Of a DNA stretch of 64,000 nt, positions 47,549 to 56,822 are shown in pieces. A model generated the notes under the pieces. The model did no database searches and was not told where the DNA came from. It worked only from the letters and a program-made list of their open reading frames with translations. The position numbers and the translations under genes were made by a program. The DNA is from Aestuariicoccus sp032586235 (GTDB lineage: Bacteria > Pseudomonadota > Alphaproteobacteria > Rhodobacterales > Rhodobacteraceae), in the NCBI RefSeq assembly GCF_032586235.1, contig NZ_JAWHTD010000001.1:1-64000 (forward strand). The letters are read 5' to 3'. How positions within the stretch are numbered: position 1 is the stretch's first letter; each line of letters opens with the position of its first letter.

Positions 47549-48769
47549 ATGAACCAGCCCGACCTAGAGGCCGAGCCGCATTTCAGCCAACCCGTCCGCC
47601 AGATCGTGTCGATGCTGGTGGTGCTGGGCCTGTCGGCCGGTGGTGCGGTGCTGGCGTTGCCGCGCGTGCTGCCGGTGTTCGAGGCCAACCCCTATCTGAA
47701 CGGGTTCATCCTGTTCGTCTTTGTGATCGGGGTGCTGTCGTGTTTCTGGCAGGTGGCGCAGCTGATGATCTCGGTGCGCTGGATCGAGCGCTTTGCCGGG
47801 TCGCGGATCGCCCCCTACCAGCGCGCCCCGCAGCTTCTGGCGCCGCTGGCGACGCTCTTGCGCAGCCGCGCCAAGCGGATGCAGATCACCACCACCTCGA
47901 CCCGCTCGATCCTCGACTCGGTTGCCACACGGATCGACGAGGCGCGCGAGATCACGCGTTATATCGTGTCGCTGCTGATTTTCCTGGGGCTTCTGGGCAC
48001 GTTCTATGGCCTCGCCACGACGGTGCCCGCGCTGGTCGACACGATCCGCTCGCTGGTCCCGCAAGAGGGCGAGAGCGGCGCGGATCTCTTCAGCCGGCTG
48101 ATGAGCGGGCTGGAAAGCCAGCTGGGCGGGATGGGCGTGGCCTTTGCCTCGTCGCTGCTGGGCCTGGCGGGCTCGCTGATCGTCGGTTTGCTCGAGCTCT
48201 TTGCGGGCCACGGGCAGAACCGGTTCTACCGCGAGCTCGAGGAATGGCTGAGCTCGATCACCAAGCTGGGCTTTTCCCACGGCGATGGTGAATCCGGCCC
48301 TGATCTGGGCGCGGCGGGCGTCGTGCTCGACCAGATGGCGGAACAGATGGAGCGGCTGCAGTACCTCTTTGCCTCGGCCGAGGAAAGCCGGTCGGAGGTG
48401 GACAGCCGACTGGGTCAGCTGGCGGATTCGGTCGAACGGCTGACCGAACGGCTGGAGGCGACGGCGCCCTCGTCGACCGCGCTGGCGCGCATTGCCGACG
48501 GGCAGGACCGGCTGATCGACGTGCTGCAGCACCGCGAAAGCGGCGAAGGGATCGATGCCGAAAGCCGGATGCGGCTGCGGTCGATCGACGTGCAGATGCT
48601 GCGCATCCTCGAAGAGATCAGCGCCGGCCGTCAGGAAAGCATGGCCGAGCTGCGCACCGACCTCGCGGCGCTGTCGCGCACGCTGGGCCAGCTTGCCAAA
48701 GAGCGTCAGAATTACGTTCCGCTGCGTGCACAGCGCGGTGAACCGCCCAAATCCGGGCAGGAGAGCTGA
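47549..48769 (+). CDS. MotA/TolQ/ExbB-like proton channel subunit
   Basis: 406 residues. Four membrane segments are predicted: about 19-42, 48-72, 134-157 (YIVSLLIFLGLLGTFYGLA) and 192-217 (GMGVAFASSLLGLAGSLIVG), with a cytosolic loop between the second and third. The conserved LLGTFYGL and FASSLLGLAGS segments are those of the MotA/ExbB/TolQ/ZorA superfamily. The C-terminal 170 residues are charged and coiled-coil-like. It forms a unit with the next gene, 2 bases away. True flagellar MotA is unlikely because no flagellar genes are near. Confidence 0.85.
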   Translation: MNQPDLEAEPHFSQPVRQIVSMLVVLGLSAGGAVLALPRVLPVFEANPYLNGFILFVFVIGVLSCFWQVAQLMISVRWIERFAGSRIAPYQRAPQLLAPLATLLRSRAKRMQITTTSTRSILDSVATRIDEAREITRYIVSLLIFLGLLGTFYGLATTVPALVDTIRSLVPQEGESGADLFSRLMSGLESQLGGMGVAFASSLLGLAGSLIVGLLELFAGHGQNRFYRELEEWLSSITKLGFSHGDGESGPDLGAAGVVLDQMAEQMERLQYLFASAEESRSEVDSRLGQLADSVERLTERLEATAPSSTALARIADGQDRLIDVLQHRESGEGIDAESRMRLRSIDVQMLRILEEISAGRQESMAELRTDLAALSRTLGQLAKERQNYVPLRAQRGEPPKSGQES

Positions 48770-48771
48770 CC

Positions 48772-51204
48772 ATGGCGCTGTCGCGCCGCACAGGACAACG
48801 GTTCCAGGCCTCGATCTGGCCCGGCTTCGTGGACGCGATGACCGGGCTCTTGCTGGTGCTGATGTTCGTGCTGACCATCTTCATGGTGATCCAGTTCGTG
48901 CTGCGCGAAACCATCACCGGGCAGGAAACCGAGCTGAACACCCTCTCGGCCGAGATCGCCGCGCTGGCGCAGGCGCTGGGGGTGCAGGAACGGCGGAACA
49001 CCGCGCTGACCAACCAGCTGGGCGAGCTCGAGGTGACGCTGTCGGACAGCGAGGACCAGCTGGCCGAACAGCGCGCCATCATCGCGTCCCTGACTGCCAC
49101 GCGCGACCGGCAGGCAGCGGCGCTGGACGCGGCGGACGCCCGCATCGCCAGCTTTGAGGATCAGGTCGCCGTTCTTCTGGCCGAACGTGACGACGCCCGC
49201 GCCTCGGTTGCCGAGCTGACGGCCACGACCGAAGAGTTGACCGCCGCGCGCGAGGCGCTGAGCTCGGAACGCGACGCGCTGGAACTGGCTTTGGCGGCCA
49301 GCCGCAACGAGATCGACGCGCAAGCCGAGGCCGCGCGGCTGGCCGCCGCACGCCGCGAGGCGCTTGAGGCGCTGATCGCGGACCTGCGCACCAACGCCGC
49401 CGAGGCCGAGACACGGATCGGTAACCTGACGTCCGACGTGGAAGGATTGCAGGCGGATCTGACCACGGCCGAGGCGCGGATCGGCAGCCTGTCGTCCGAC
49501 CTCGAAGGTCTGCAGGCGGAATTGTCCGAGGAAGAAGCCCAGCGGCTGGCCGAGGCCGAGGCCGCCGCGGCGTTGCGCAGGCGGCTGGAGAACGCCAACG
49601 CCGAGCTGACCGCGATGACCATGGCGCTTGAGGCCGAACGCGCCCGCGCCGAAGAGACGCTGACGCTGCTGGCCGCGGCGCGCGAGGCCGAGGACGATCT
49701 GAACGCCCGGCTGGCGGCGGCGCTCTTGCAGGGGCGCGAGGAAACGCAGCTTTTGAACACGCGGCTGCAGGAACAGGCCGCCGATATCGCCGAACTGCAG
49801 GACGCGCTGGCCATGGCGCGGGCCGAAAACGGCACCGCCGGCAGCACCATCGCCGAACTTCAGTCCGATCTGGCCGCCGAACGCAGCGCCCGTGAAAGCG
49901 CGGAACGCGCGCTGGCCGACGCGCGGCGCGCGGGCGACGTGGCCGAAACCCGGCTGTCGGACCTCTCGGCGCAGCTGGCCGCCGCTTTGGCGCGGGTGAC
50001 CGAGGCGGACCTGATGGAAACCGAACTGGCCGCCTTGCGTCAGGAGGCCGACACCCTCGTCGCCACCATCGCCGAAGGCGAGGCGCGCGAGGCCACTTTG
50101 AGGGCCGACCTGGCCGCCGCCCGCGAAGGGCTGGCCGAAAGCGAAGAGGCGGCCGATGCCGAGACAACCCGGCTGGCCGAGGCCCTGGCCGCGTCCGAGG
50201 CTCTCGTGGCGCGCCGGGATGCCGCGATCGCGACCTTGCAGGCCGAACTGGCCGAGGCGCAGGCCCGCGCGGTCGAGCGCGGGGCGGATGCCCGCTCGCT
50301 CGAGGAACGGCTGGCGGCGGCGCTGGCCGCCCGGCTCGACGCCCAGACCAGCGCCGAGGAAACCCGCGAACGGCTTGCTGCCGCGCTGGCCGCACAGGCC
50401 GCTGCCGAGGCCCGCGCCGATGAGCGGCTGAGCGAGGCCGAGCGCCGGCAGGCGTTGCTGTCGCAGGCGCAGGTGGAATTGCAGGACAGCCGCGCGCGCG
50501 CCACCGCCGCCGAACGGCAGACGGAGCTGCTCAACCAGCAGGTCGCGACCCTGCGCCAGCAGCTGTCGCAATTGCAGGGCCTGCTGGACGAGGCCCGCGC
50601 CAGCGATGCCGAGGCGCAGGTGCAGCTGCAAAACCTCGGGTCGGAACTGAACGCAGCACTGGCGCGGGTGGCCGCCGAGGAACGCCGCCGCCGCCAGCTG
50701 GAAGAGGCCGAGCGCAAGCGGCTTGAGGCGCAGGCGAAGGACCTGGAACGCTACCGCTCGGAATTCTTTGGCCGCCTGCGCGACGTTCTCGGCGCGCAGG
50801 AAGGGGTGCGGATCGAAGGCGACCGCTTTGTCTTTTCCTCCGAGGTGCTTTTCGCGCCCGGCGAGGCCGAGCTGTCGCCGGACGGTCGGCAAGAGATCGC
50901 CAAGGTCGCCGACATCCTGCGCGCCGTGGCGGGTGACATCCCCGAGGAAATCGACTGGGTCATCCGGGTCGACGGCCACACCGACGACGTGCCGATTCGC
51001 CCCGGTGCGCAATTCGCCGACAACTGGGAGCTTAGCCAGGCGCGGGCCCTGTCGGTCGTGCGCTACATGATCAATGCGCTCGACATCCCACCCGACCGGC
51101 TGGCCGCGAACGGCTTTGGCCAGTACCAGCCGGTGAACCCCGCCGACACGCCCGAGGCGCGTGCGCAGAACCGGCGGATCGAGTTGAAGCTGACCGAGAA
51201 ATAG
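48772..51204 (+). CDS. MotB/OmpA-like motor partner with a very long coiled coil
   Basis: 810 residues. One N-terminal membrane helix (about 18-44; GFVDAMTGLLLVLMF) carries Asp21 at the position of the ion-binding Asp of MotB/ExbD. Residues about 50-655 are almost unbroken Ala/Glu/Arg/Leu heptads (coiled coil). The C-terminal 120 residues form an OmpA-like peptidoglycan-binding domain (DGHTDDVP at 734-741; NWELSQARA; RRIELK). AGGAG precedes the ATG. Together with the upstream gene it probably forms a proton-driven stator-type complex that transmits force to the cell wall. Confidence 0.85.
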   Translation: MALSRRTGQRFQASIWPGFVDAMTGLLLVLMFVLTIFMVIQFVLRETITGQETELNTLSAEIAALAQALGVQERRNTALTNQLGELEVTLSDSEDQLAEQRAIIASLTATRDRQAAALDAADARIASFEDQVAVLLAERDDARASVAELTATTEELTAAREALSSERDALELALAASRNEIDAQAEAARLAAARREALEALIADLRTNAAEAETRIGNLTSDVEGLQADLTTAEARIGSLSSDLEGLQAELSEEEAQRLAEAEAAAALRRRLENANAELTAMTMALEAERARAEETLTLLAAAREAEDDLNARLAAALLQGREETQLLNTRLQEQAADIAELQDALAMARAENGTAGSTIAELQSDLAAERSARESAERALADARRAGDVAETRLSDLSAQLAAALARVTEADLMETELAALRQEADTLVATIAEGEAREATLRADLAAAREGLAESEEAADAETTRLAEALAASEALVARRDAAIATLQAELAEAQARAVERGADARSLEERLAAALAARLDAQTSAEETRERLAAALAAQAAAEARADERLSEAERRQALLSQAQVELQDSRARATAAERQTELLNQQVATLRQQLSQLQGLLDEARASDAEAQVQLQNLGSELNAALARVAAEERRRRQLEEAERKRLEAQAKDLERYRSEFFGRLRDVLGAQEGVRIEGDRFVFSSEVLFAPGEAELSPDGRQEIAKVADILRAVAGDIPEEIDWVIRVDGHTDDVPIRPGAQFADNWELSQARALSVVRYMINALDIPPDRLAANGFGQYQPVNPADTPEARAQNRRIELKLTEK

Positions 51205-51207
51205 CGC

Positions 51208-52164
51208 CTAGCGCACCGTTACGTCCGCGTGCCGGATGGCGATCACCGTCTCGCCGCGCATCAGCCGCACGTAACCGCGATAGGCCCCTGCGGGCCAGCC
51301 GCCCGCGGGGGCGCGTTTACCGAAGGCGCGGAACATCTGCGCCTGACTGTCCTCGATCAGCACGCTGCGGTCGAAAACCGGCCCCTCCGGCCCGCTGGCC
51401 GACAAATGCAGCACGTCGCCCGGTTCGGCATGGAAGGCATGGCCGTAAAGCACCATCGGCTGATCGGGTTGCAGGTCACGGGCGCGGGCGGCACCGGACT
51501 GCACCTCGGAAAACTCGGGGACGCGGTCGGAAAACCCGGCGGTGAAGAGGCCGGTGCGTTCATACGGGATCGGCTCTTTCCAGAGAGTTTCGCGATTCGT
51601 GTCGCAGCCGGGCTCGGCTGCGGGGTTGAACGGGTCGACCGGCTGGCCGTCCTTCAGCACCGAAATATGCACATGCGGATAATTCGTCTGGCCGCTGAGC
51701 CCGACCAGCCCGAGCACATCGCCCGCCGCGACGACTGTGCCTGGCGTCACCGCGACCGAGCCCATTTTCATGTGGCAGTAGAGCGTTTGGTAGCCGTTGC
51801 CGTGCACGATTCGCACCGCGTTTCCGCATTCGCGGCCGCGCAATTCCTCGGCGATCTCAGGCGAATAGGGGCGATCGGTCATGCCGTCGCGCAGCGCGTC
51901 GACCCGACCGGCGGCCGCGGCCCGGACGGGCACGCCCGCAGCCATCGCATCGAAGGACAAAAGCGCGATATCCGTGCCGCGATGCCCGTCGCGGGATTTC
52001 AGCCCGCAGGCGTAATCGGCCTGGCCCGGGCCCGGGTCGGCATCGACGTAATCCTCGATAAAGCAGGTCTTGCCCAGGGTGCAGTCGAGCGGCAGGTCCA
52101 GAAAAGCAACCTCCGCCGCAGCGGGGGCTGCGGCGGAGGCCAGGATCGCCCACAAGAGGCGCAT
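51208..52164 (-). CDS. M23 family metallopeptidase
   Basis: 318 residues. A signal peptide (MRLLWAILASAAAPAAAE) precedes a LytM-type domain: zinc ligands in DGHRGTDIALL (His61, Asp65) and the HxH motif in NYPHVHISVL. The C-terminal 110 residues are a separate domain without known motifs. Expected to cut peptide cross-links of peptidoglycan in the periplasm. Convergent with the motor-like pair (stops 3 bases apart) and just downstream of clpA. Confidence 0.87.
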   Translation of the reverse strand: MRLLWAILASAAAPAAAEVAFLDLPLDCTLGKTCFIEDYVDADPGPGQADYACGLKSRDGHRGTDIALLSFDAMAAGVPVRAAAAGRVDALRDGMTDRPYSPEIAEELRGRECGNAVRIVHGNGYQTLYCHMKMGSVAVTPGTVVAAGDVLGLVGLSGQTNYPHVHISVLKDGQPVDPFNPAAEPGCDTNRETLWKEPIPYERTGLFTAGFSDRVPEFSEVQSGAARARDLQPDQPMVLYGHAFHAEPGDVLHLSASGPEGPVFDRSVLIEDSQAQMFRAFGKRAPAGGWPAGAYRGYVRLMRGETVIAIRHADVTVR

Positions 52165-52166
52165 GT

Positions 52167-54494
52167 TCAGTCTGCGGTGAGAAGCGGCGGCTTTTTCGAG
52201 CTGAGGCGCGGCTTGTCCGGCCCTTCGAGGTTCAGCACCAGCTCGCCATCCTTGACCGCGACCTTGACGAGGCCACCCTTGGCCAGCTTGCCGAAAAGCA
52301 GTTCCTCTGCCAGCGGCTTCTTGATGTGTTCCTGGATCACGCGGCCCAGCGGACGTGCGCCCATCTTGTCGTCATAGCCCTTGTCCGCCAGCCATTCGGC
52401 GGCGGGCTTGGTCAGTTCGATGGTCACGTTGCGGTCCATCAACTGCGCCTCGAGCTGGAGCACGAACTTTTCCACCACCTGCAGGATGGTATCCTTCGGC
52501 AGCGGTGCAAAGCTGATCACCGCATCCAGACGGTTGCGGAATTCCGGCGTGAAGGTGCGTTCGATGGCGGCGGTATCCTCGCCCTCGCGGCGGTCGCGGC
52601 CGAAGCCGATGGCGGCCTTGGCCTGTTCGGTGGCGCCGGCGTTCGAGGTCATGATCAGGATCACGTTGCGGAAGTCCACCGTCCTGCCGTTGTGGTCGGT
52701 CAGCGTGCCGTGGTCCATCACCTGCAGAAGGATGTTGTAGACATCCGGATGCGCCTTTTCGATCTCGTCCAGCAGCAGCACGCAATGCGGATGCTGGTCG
52801 ACCCCGTCGGTCAGCTGACCGCCCTGGTCAAAGCCGACATAGCCCGGAGGCGCGCCGATCAGGCGGGAGACCGCGTGCTTTTCCATGTATTCCGACATGT
52901 CGAAGCGCAGCAGTTCGACGCCCAGCGTATCCGCCAGCTGCTTGGCCACCTCGGTCTTGCCGACACCGGTGGGACCGGCAAAGAGGTAGTTGCCGATCGG
53001 CTTCTCGGGCTCGCGCAGACCGGCGCGGGCCAGTTTGATGGCCGACGAAAGCGCCTCGATCGCCTTGTCCTGGCCGAAGACCACGCGCTTGAGCGTCGCC
53101 TCCAGGTCCTTGAGTACCTCGGCATCGTCCTTGGACACGTTCTTGGGCGGAATGCGGGCGATCTTGGCCACGACATTCTCGATCTCCTTGGTGCCGATGG
53201 TCTTGCGGCGCTTGGATTCGGCCACCAGATGCTGCGCCGCGCCGGCCTCGTCGATGACGTCGATGGCCTTGTCGGGCAACTTGCGGTCGTTCATGTAGCG
53301 CGCCGAAAGCTCTACCGCGGACTTGATCGCATCGGCGGTGTATTTGACGCTGTGATGCTCTTCGAAATAGGGCTTGAGACCTTTGAGAATCTTCACCGTG
53401 TCCTCGACCGAGGGCTCGTTCACGTCGATCTTCTGGAACCGGCGGCTGAGCGCGCGGTCCTTTTCGAAGTGCTGACGGAACTCTTTATAAGTGGTCGAGC
53501 CCATTGTGCGCAGCTTGCCGCCCTGCAACGCGGGTTTCAGCAGGTTCGAGGCGTCCATGGCCCCGCCCGAGGTGGCGCCCGCGCCGATCACGGTGTGAAT
53601 CTCGTCGATGAAGAGCACCGCGTCGGGGTGATCCTCCAGCTCGGTCACCACGGCCTTGAGCCGTTCCTCGAAATCGCCGCGATAGCGGGTGCCGGCCAGC
53701 AGCGCGCCCATGTCGAGCGAATAGATGGTGGTATTCGACAAAACCTCGGGCACCTCGCCGGTGACGACTTTGCGCGCCAGCCCCTCGGCGATGGCGGTCT
53801 TGCCAACGCCGGGGTCGCCCACCAGCAGCGGGTTGTTCTTGCGGCGGCGGCAGAGCACCTGGATGCAGCGCTCGACCTCATGCTCGCGGCCGATCAGCGG
53901 GTCGATGTCGCCCTGCCGCGACTTGGCGTTGAGGTCGACGCAATACTTGGCCAGCGCGGATTCCTTTTCCTCGGCTGCGGGGGCCTCGGTCGCCTGCGCC
54001 TCTTCCTCGGCTTCGGTGGCGCCGGTCACCGGGCGGCTTTCGCCGTAGGCCGGGTTCTTGGCGACGCCATGCGCGATGAAGTTGACCGCGTCGTAGCGGG
54101 TCATATCCTGTTCCTGCAGGAAATAGGCAGCGTTCGATTCACGCTCTGCAAAGATGGCCACGAGGACATTCGCGCCCGTCACCTCGGTCCGGCCAGAGCT
54201 TTGCACGTGGATGGCGGCGCGCTGAATGACGCGCTGGAACGCGGCGGTCGGAACCGCCTCGGACCCTTCGATATCGGTCACGAGGTTCGACAGATCCTCG
54301 TCGATATATTCCACCAACGTCGTTCGCAGCTCTTCGGTGTCGACCGAACAGGCCTTCATCACGCGGGCCGCATCGGGTTCGTCGATCAGGGCCAGCAAAA
54401 GGTGTTCCAGCGTCGCGAATTCGTGGCTGCGCGAATTGGCCAGCGCCAGCGCCGAATGGATTGCCTGTTCCAGTGTGTTCGAGAATGAAGGCAC
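52167..54494 (-). CDS. clpA: ATP-dependent Clp protease ATP-binding subunit ClpA
   Basis: 775 residues. The N-domain begins PSFSNTLEQAIHSALALAN and has two Clp repeats; AAA domain 1 has the Walker A GDPGVGKTAIAEGLA, AAA domain 2 has GPTGVGKTEVAKQLA, and the C-terminal part carries the GYDDKMGARPLGR block. It unfolds substrates for ClpP. The start is GTG at 54494 with AAGGAG 7 bases upstream, chosen because known ClpA proteins begin at this Pro-Ser-Phe-Ser. No clpS lies upstream, where it often occurs. Confidence 0.96.
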   Translation of the reverse strand: MPSFSNTLEQAIHSALALANSRSHEFATLEHLLLALIDEPDAARVMKACSVDTEELRTTLVEYIDEDLSNLVTDIEGSEAVPTAAFQRVIQRAAIHVQSSGRTEVTGANVLVAIFAERESNAAYFLQEQDMTRYDAVNFIAHGVAKNPAYGESRPVTGATEAEEEAQATEAPAAEEKESALAKYCVDLNAKSRQGDIDPLIGREHEVERCIQVLCRRRKNNPLLVGDPGVGKTAIAEGLARKVVTGEVPEVLSNTTIYSLDMGALLAGTRYRGDFEERLKAVVTELEDHPDAVLFIDEIHTVIGAGATSGGAMDASNLLKPALQGGKLRTMGSTTYKEFRQHFEKDRALSRRFQKIDVNEPSVEDTVKILKGLKPYFEEHHSVKYTADAIKSAVELSARYMNDRKLPDKAIDVIDEAGAAQHLVAESKRRKTIGTKEIENVVAKIARIPPKNVSKDDAEVLKDLEATLKRVVFGQDKAIEALSSAIKLARAGLREPEKPIGNYLFAGPTGVGKTEVAKQLADTLGVELLRFDMSEYMEKHAVSRLIGAPPGYVGFDQGGQLTDGVDQHPHCVLLLDEIEKAHPDVYNILLQVMDHGTLTDHNGRTVDFRNVILIMTSNAGATEQAKAAIGFGRDRREGEDTAAIERTFTPEFRNRLDAVISFAPLPKDTILQVVEKFVLQLEAQLMDRNVTIELTKPAAEWLADKGYDDKMGARPLGRVIQEHIKKPLAEELLFGKLAKGGLVKVAVKDGELVLNLEGPDKPRLSSKKPPLLTAD

Positions 54495-54646
54495 GGGCGT
54501 GCTCCTTCTTATCTGCGCTGCCTCGGGTCGGTGCAGCATTGCCTCTTAGTATTAAAGTTTGGTCGATTGCCGTGGGTCTTCAAGGTTTTTCTTTGTTTTC
54601 TCGCGTCACATTTCGGAACAGTGGCGAAAACTGCCGTGATCGTGAC

Positions 54647-55414
54647 CTAAAAGCGATCCTTGCGGGCGCGGATTTCTGCGAAGGCCTCGACGTCCGACGC
54701 GCCGGGCATGCCAATTGCGGATTTGACCCCGGGCAGGTTGGCCCGCAGGAACGGGTTGGTGGCCAGTTCTTCGGAGAGCGTTGACGGCACGGTCGGCTGG
54801 CCCTTGGCGCGTGCCGCCGTGATGTCCTTTGACCGAGATGTAAGCGCGGCGTTGTCCGGTTCAATGGTCAGCGCGAATTTCGCGTTCGCGGCGGTGTATT
54901 CGTGGCCCGAGCAGACGGTGGTGTCGGGCGGCAGCGCGGCCAGTTTCGACAGGCTCGTCCACATCTGGTCCGCGGTGCCCTCAAAGAGCCGCCCGCATCC
55001 CAGCGCCATCAGGCTGTCGGCGGTAAAGACCAGCCCGGCAGAGGGGATGTGAAAGGCGATATGGCCGATGGTGTGCCCCGACACGTCCATGACCTGCACC
55101 GTCTCGCCGGCAAAGGTGAAGCTTTCGCCATCCGCGACGGCCCGGTCGAGCGGCGGCAGGCGTTCGGCATCGGCGGCGGCGGCGGTGACCTTGGCGGGAT
55201 ATCTCTCCAGCAGCTCCGGCACGGCGCCGGTGTGGTCGTGGTGATGGTGGGTCAGCCAGATGTCGGTCAGCGTCCAGCCGCGCGCCGCCAGCGCATCGAG
55301 GATCGGAGCGGCCTCGGGCGCGTCGACCACGGCGGTGGCGCCGCTTTCGGCATCATGCACGAGGTAGGTGTAATTGTCGGAAAGCGCGGGAAGCGTTACA
55401 AGTTCGAGGGGCAT
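54647..55414 (-). CDS. gloB: hydroxyacylglutathione hydrolase (glyoxalase II)
   Basis: 255 residues. The metallo-beta-lactamase motif THHHHDHTG near 57-65, SGHTIGHI, and GHEYTAANAKF at the start of the C-terminal domain (substrate binding) define GloB. It hydrolyses S-D-lactoylglutathione in methylglyoxal detoxification. The start is uncertain: TTG at 55420 has AGGAGG at the ideal 6-base spacing, but ATG 55414 is chosen as the stronger codon. Divergent from the methyltransferase gene. Confidence 0.93.
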   Translation of the reverse strand: MPLELVTLPALSDNYTYLVHDAESGATAVVDAPEAAPILDALAARGWTLTDIWLTHHHHDHTGAVPELLERYPAKVTAAAADAERLPPLDRAVADGESFTFAGETVQVMDVSGHTIGHIAFHIPSAGLVFTADSLMALGCGRLFEGTADQMWTSLSKLAALPPDTTVCSGHEYTAANAKFALTIEPDNAALTSRSKDITAARAKGQPTVPSTLSEELATNPFLRANLPGVKSAIGMPGASDVEAFAEIRARKDRF

Positions 55415-55476
55415 GGTCAATCGGGGCCTCCTTTGTCAGACTGCAACCAGAGTGACCGATAAGCCAAGGGGCTGCA

Positions 55477-56226
55477 ATGCACCTGGACGTGCAGGACCTC
55501 CGCGATTTCTACTACGCCAGCGCGCTTGGCCGCGCGGCGCAGCGCATCGTGCGGGAACAGACGCTGGCCTTCTGGCCCGAGGCCAAGGGGCAATCGGTCG
55601 CGGGCTTCGGTTTCGCCGTGCCGCTCTTGCGCCCCTACCTGCCGAACGCCCGCCGGGTGATCGGCCTGATGCCCGCGCCGCAGGGGGTCATGCACTGGCC
55701 CGCCGGAATGCCAAATGTGTCGGTGCTCTGCGAAGAGACGCGCTGGCCGATCGAGACCGGGCATGTGGACCGGCTGATCCTGATGCACGGGCTGGAAACG
55801 TCGGAACGCCCCTCGGACTTGCTGGACGAATGCTACCGGGTGCTCGGGCCCGGCGGGAAGGCGCTTTTTATTGTGCCGAACCGCTCGGGGCTCTGGGCGC
55901 GCAGCGACGCCACGCCGTTCGGGTTCGGGCGGCCCTATTCGCTGAGCCAGCTGGAATCGCAGCTCAAGCGGCACGATTTCCTGCCCGAGGCGCATGTGTC
56001 GGTGCTCTATCAGCCGCCGTCGTCGCGACGGTTCTGGATGAAGACCGCGCCCTTCTGGGAGCGCGCGGGCCGCACGATTCCCGCGATCATGGCCGGGGGT
56101 GTGATGATGGTCACAGCCGCCAAGCGCTATCCGCCGCAGCGCAAGGGGCTGGGTGAAAAAGCCCGGGTGCTGAACCCGCTGGACGTGCTGACGCCGAAAC
56201 CCGCAAAAGCGCCCAAGCCGGTCTGA
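55477..56226 (+). CDS. class I SAM-dependent methyltransferase-like protein
   Basis: 249 residues. The central block LLDECYRVLGPGGKALFIVPNRSGLWAR matches the post-I motifs of Methyltransf_11-type enzymes, and VAGFGFAVPLL lies where the SAM-binding Gly-rich loop is expected but is degenerate. Substrate unknown. Divergent from gloB with 62 bases between the starts; this pair is common in Rhodobacteraceae. Confidence 0.75.
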   Translation: MHLDVQDLRDFYYASALGRAAQRIVREQTLAFWPEAKGQSVAGFGFAVPLLRPYLPNARRVIGLMPAPQGVMHWPAGMPNVSVLCEETRWPIETGHVDRLILMHGLETSERPSDLLDECYRVLGPGGKALFIVPNRSGLWARSDATPFGFGRPYSLSQLESQLKRHDFLPEAHVSVLYQPPSSRRFWMKTAPFWERAGRTIPAIMAGGVMMVTAAKRYPPQRKGLGEKARVLNPLDVLTPKPAKAPKPV

Positions 56227-56292
56227 CCGGAACCCTACCCGCCGCAGGGCCGCGACGGGATTCGCAGCCGGTGACCGGGCGGTGCGCCTAAA

Positions 56293-56304
56293 ATTTGTGC
56301 AAAT
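56293..56304. promoter_or_regulatory. palindrome with TTTGTGCAAA core (site 1)
   Basis: ATTTG-TG-CAAAT is a perfect inverted repeat about 520 bases before atpH; the core recurs in site 2 at 56631-56642. Candidate binding site of an unknown regulator. Confidence 0.35.
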
Positions 56305-56630
56305 CCTTGCGGGCGGTTCATTTCGCGCGACGAAAAACACTCGGGACCGGGCCGGACTGGCACGATGCGGTGTCAGGAATGGAGACAAAAAACCTGTCAT
56401 TCGGAATGCCGGCAGGGCGCGCGGCGCGGGCCAGTTGCGGGGCATGGCGACCCGTAACCCCATAAAATCCAGCGCATTGGCGGGGTTGGGTGGCGACGGT
56501 GAGGTCCCCGGGCACGGCCTTACGGAAGAGTGTTACCGCTGACTCCCGCCCTCGCGCTTTTGCAGGGGCCGCGCGCGGGGGGCAGAGAATCGTCGTTTTT
56601 GCCGCCTTTTCAGACGCGCAGATGGTCGCA

Positions 56631-56642
56631 CTTTGTGCAAAG
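56631..56642. promoter_or_regulatory. palindrome with TTTGTGCAAA core (site 2)
   Basis: CTTTG-TG-CAAAG shares the 10-base core with site 1 but has compensating outer bases (C..G in place of A..T), so the symmetry is kept. It is about 50 bases before the possible atp promoter. Confidence 0.4.
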
Positions 56643-56822
56643 CCCCGGAAAATAGGGGCTTCCGACGGCTCTTTATTACGCCTTAGCATGTTGCGGGGTG
56701 GGAGTGCCTCTGCTACATCCGCGCTGATTTTTGGCGTCATGGACCTATGTCATGACGAAACACACGTCTCCGGGCCCACCTGCAAGGGCGGGCCACGGGG
56801 GCATCATATCGGAAGGGTGGAC

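Larger units (their letters stand above)
56227..56822 (+). other. 596-base intergenic region ahead of the F1 ATP synthase operon
   Basis: No convincing gene on either strand. It contains two palindromes with a shared core TTTGTGCAAA (56293-56304 and 56631-56642), a hairpin AAGCCCC/GGGGCTT near 56640-56661, and a possible promoter TTGCGG (56693-56698), 17-base spacer, TACATC (56716-56721). The length leaves room for a small RNA, but I recognise none. Confidence 0.55.

Noticed and set aside
48712..51012. A long Gly/Arg/Gln-rich open frame opposite the MotB-like gene
   Set aside because: It is the mirror of the Ala/Glu/Arg heptads on the plus strand, with no independent features.
47549..51204. 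Complete Zorya defence system
   Set aside because: Only the motor-like pair is present. The next genes are an M23 peptidase and clpA, not zorC, zorD or zorE, and the long coiled coil is in the MotB-like rather than the MotA-like protein.
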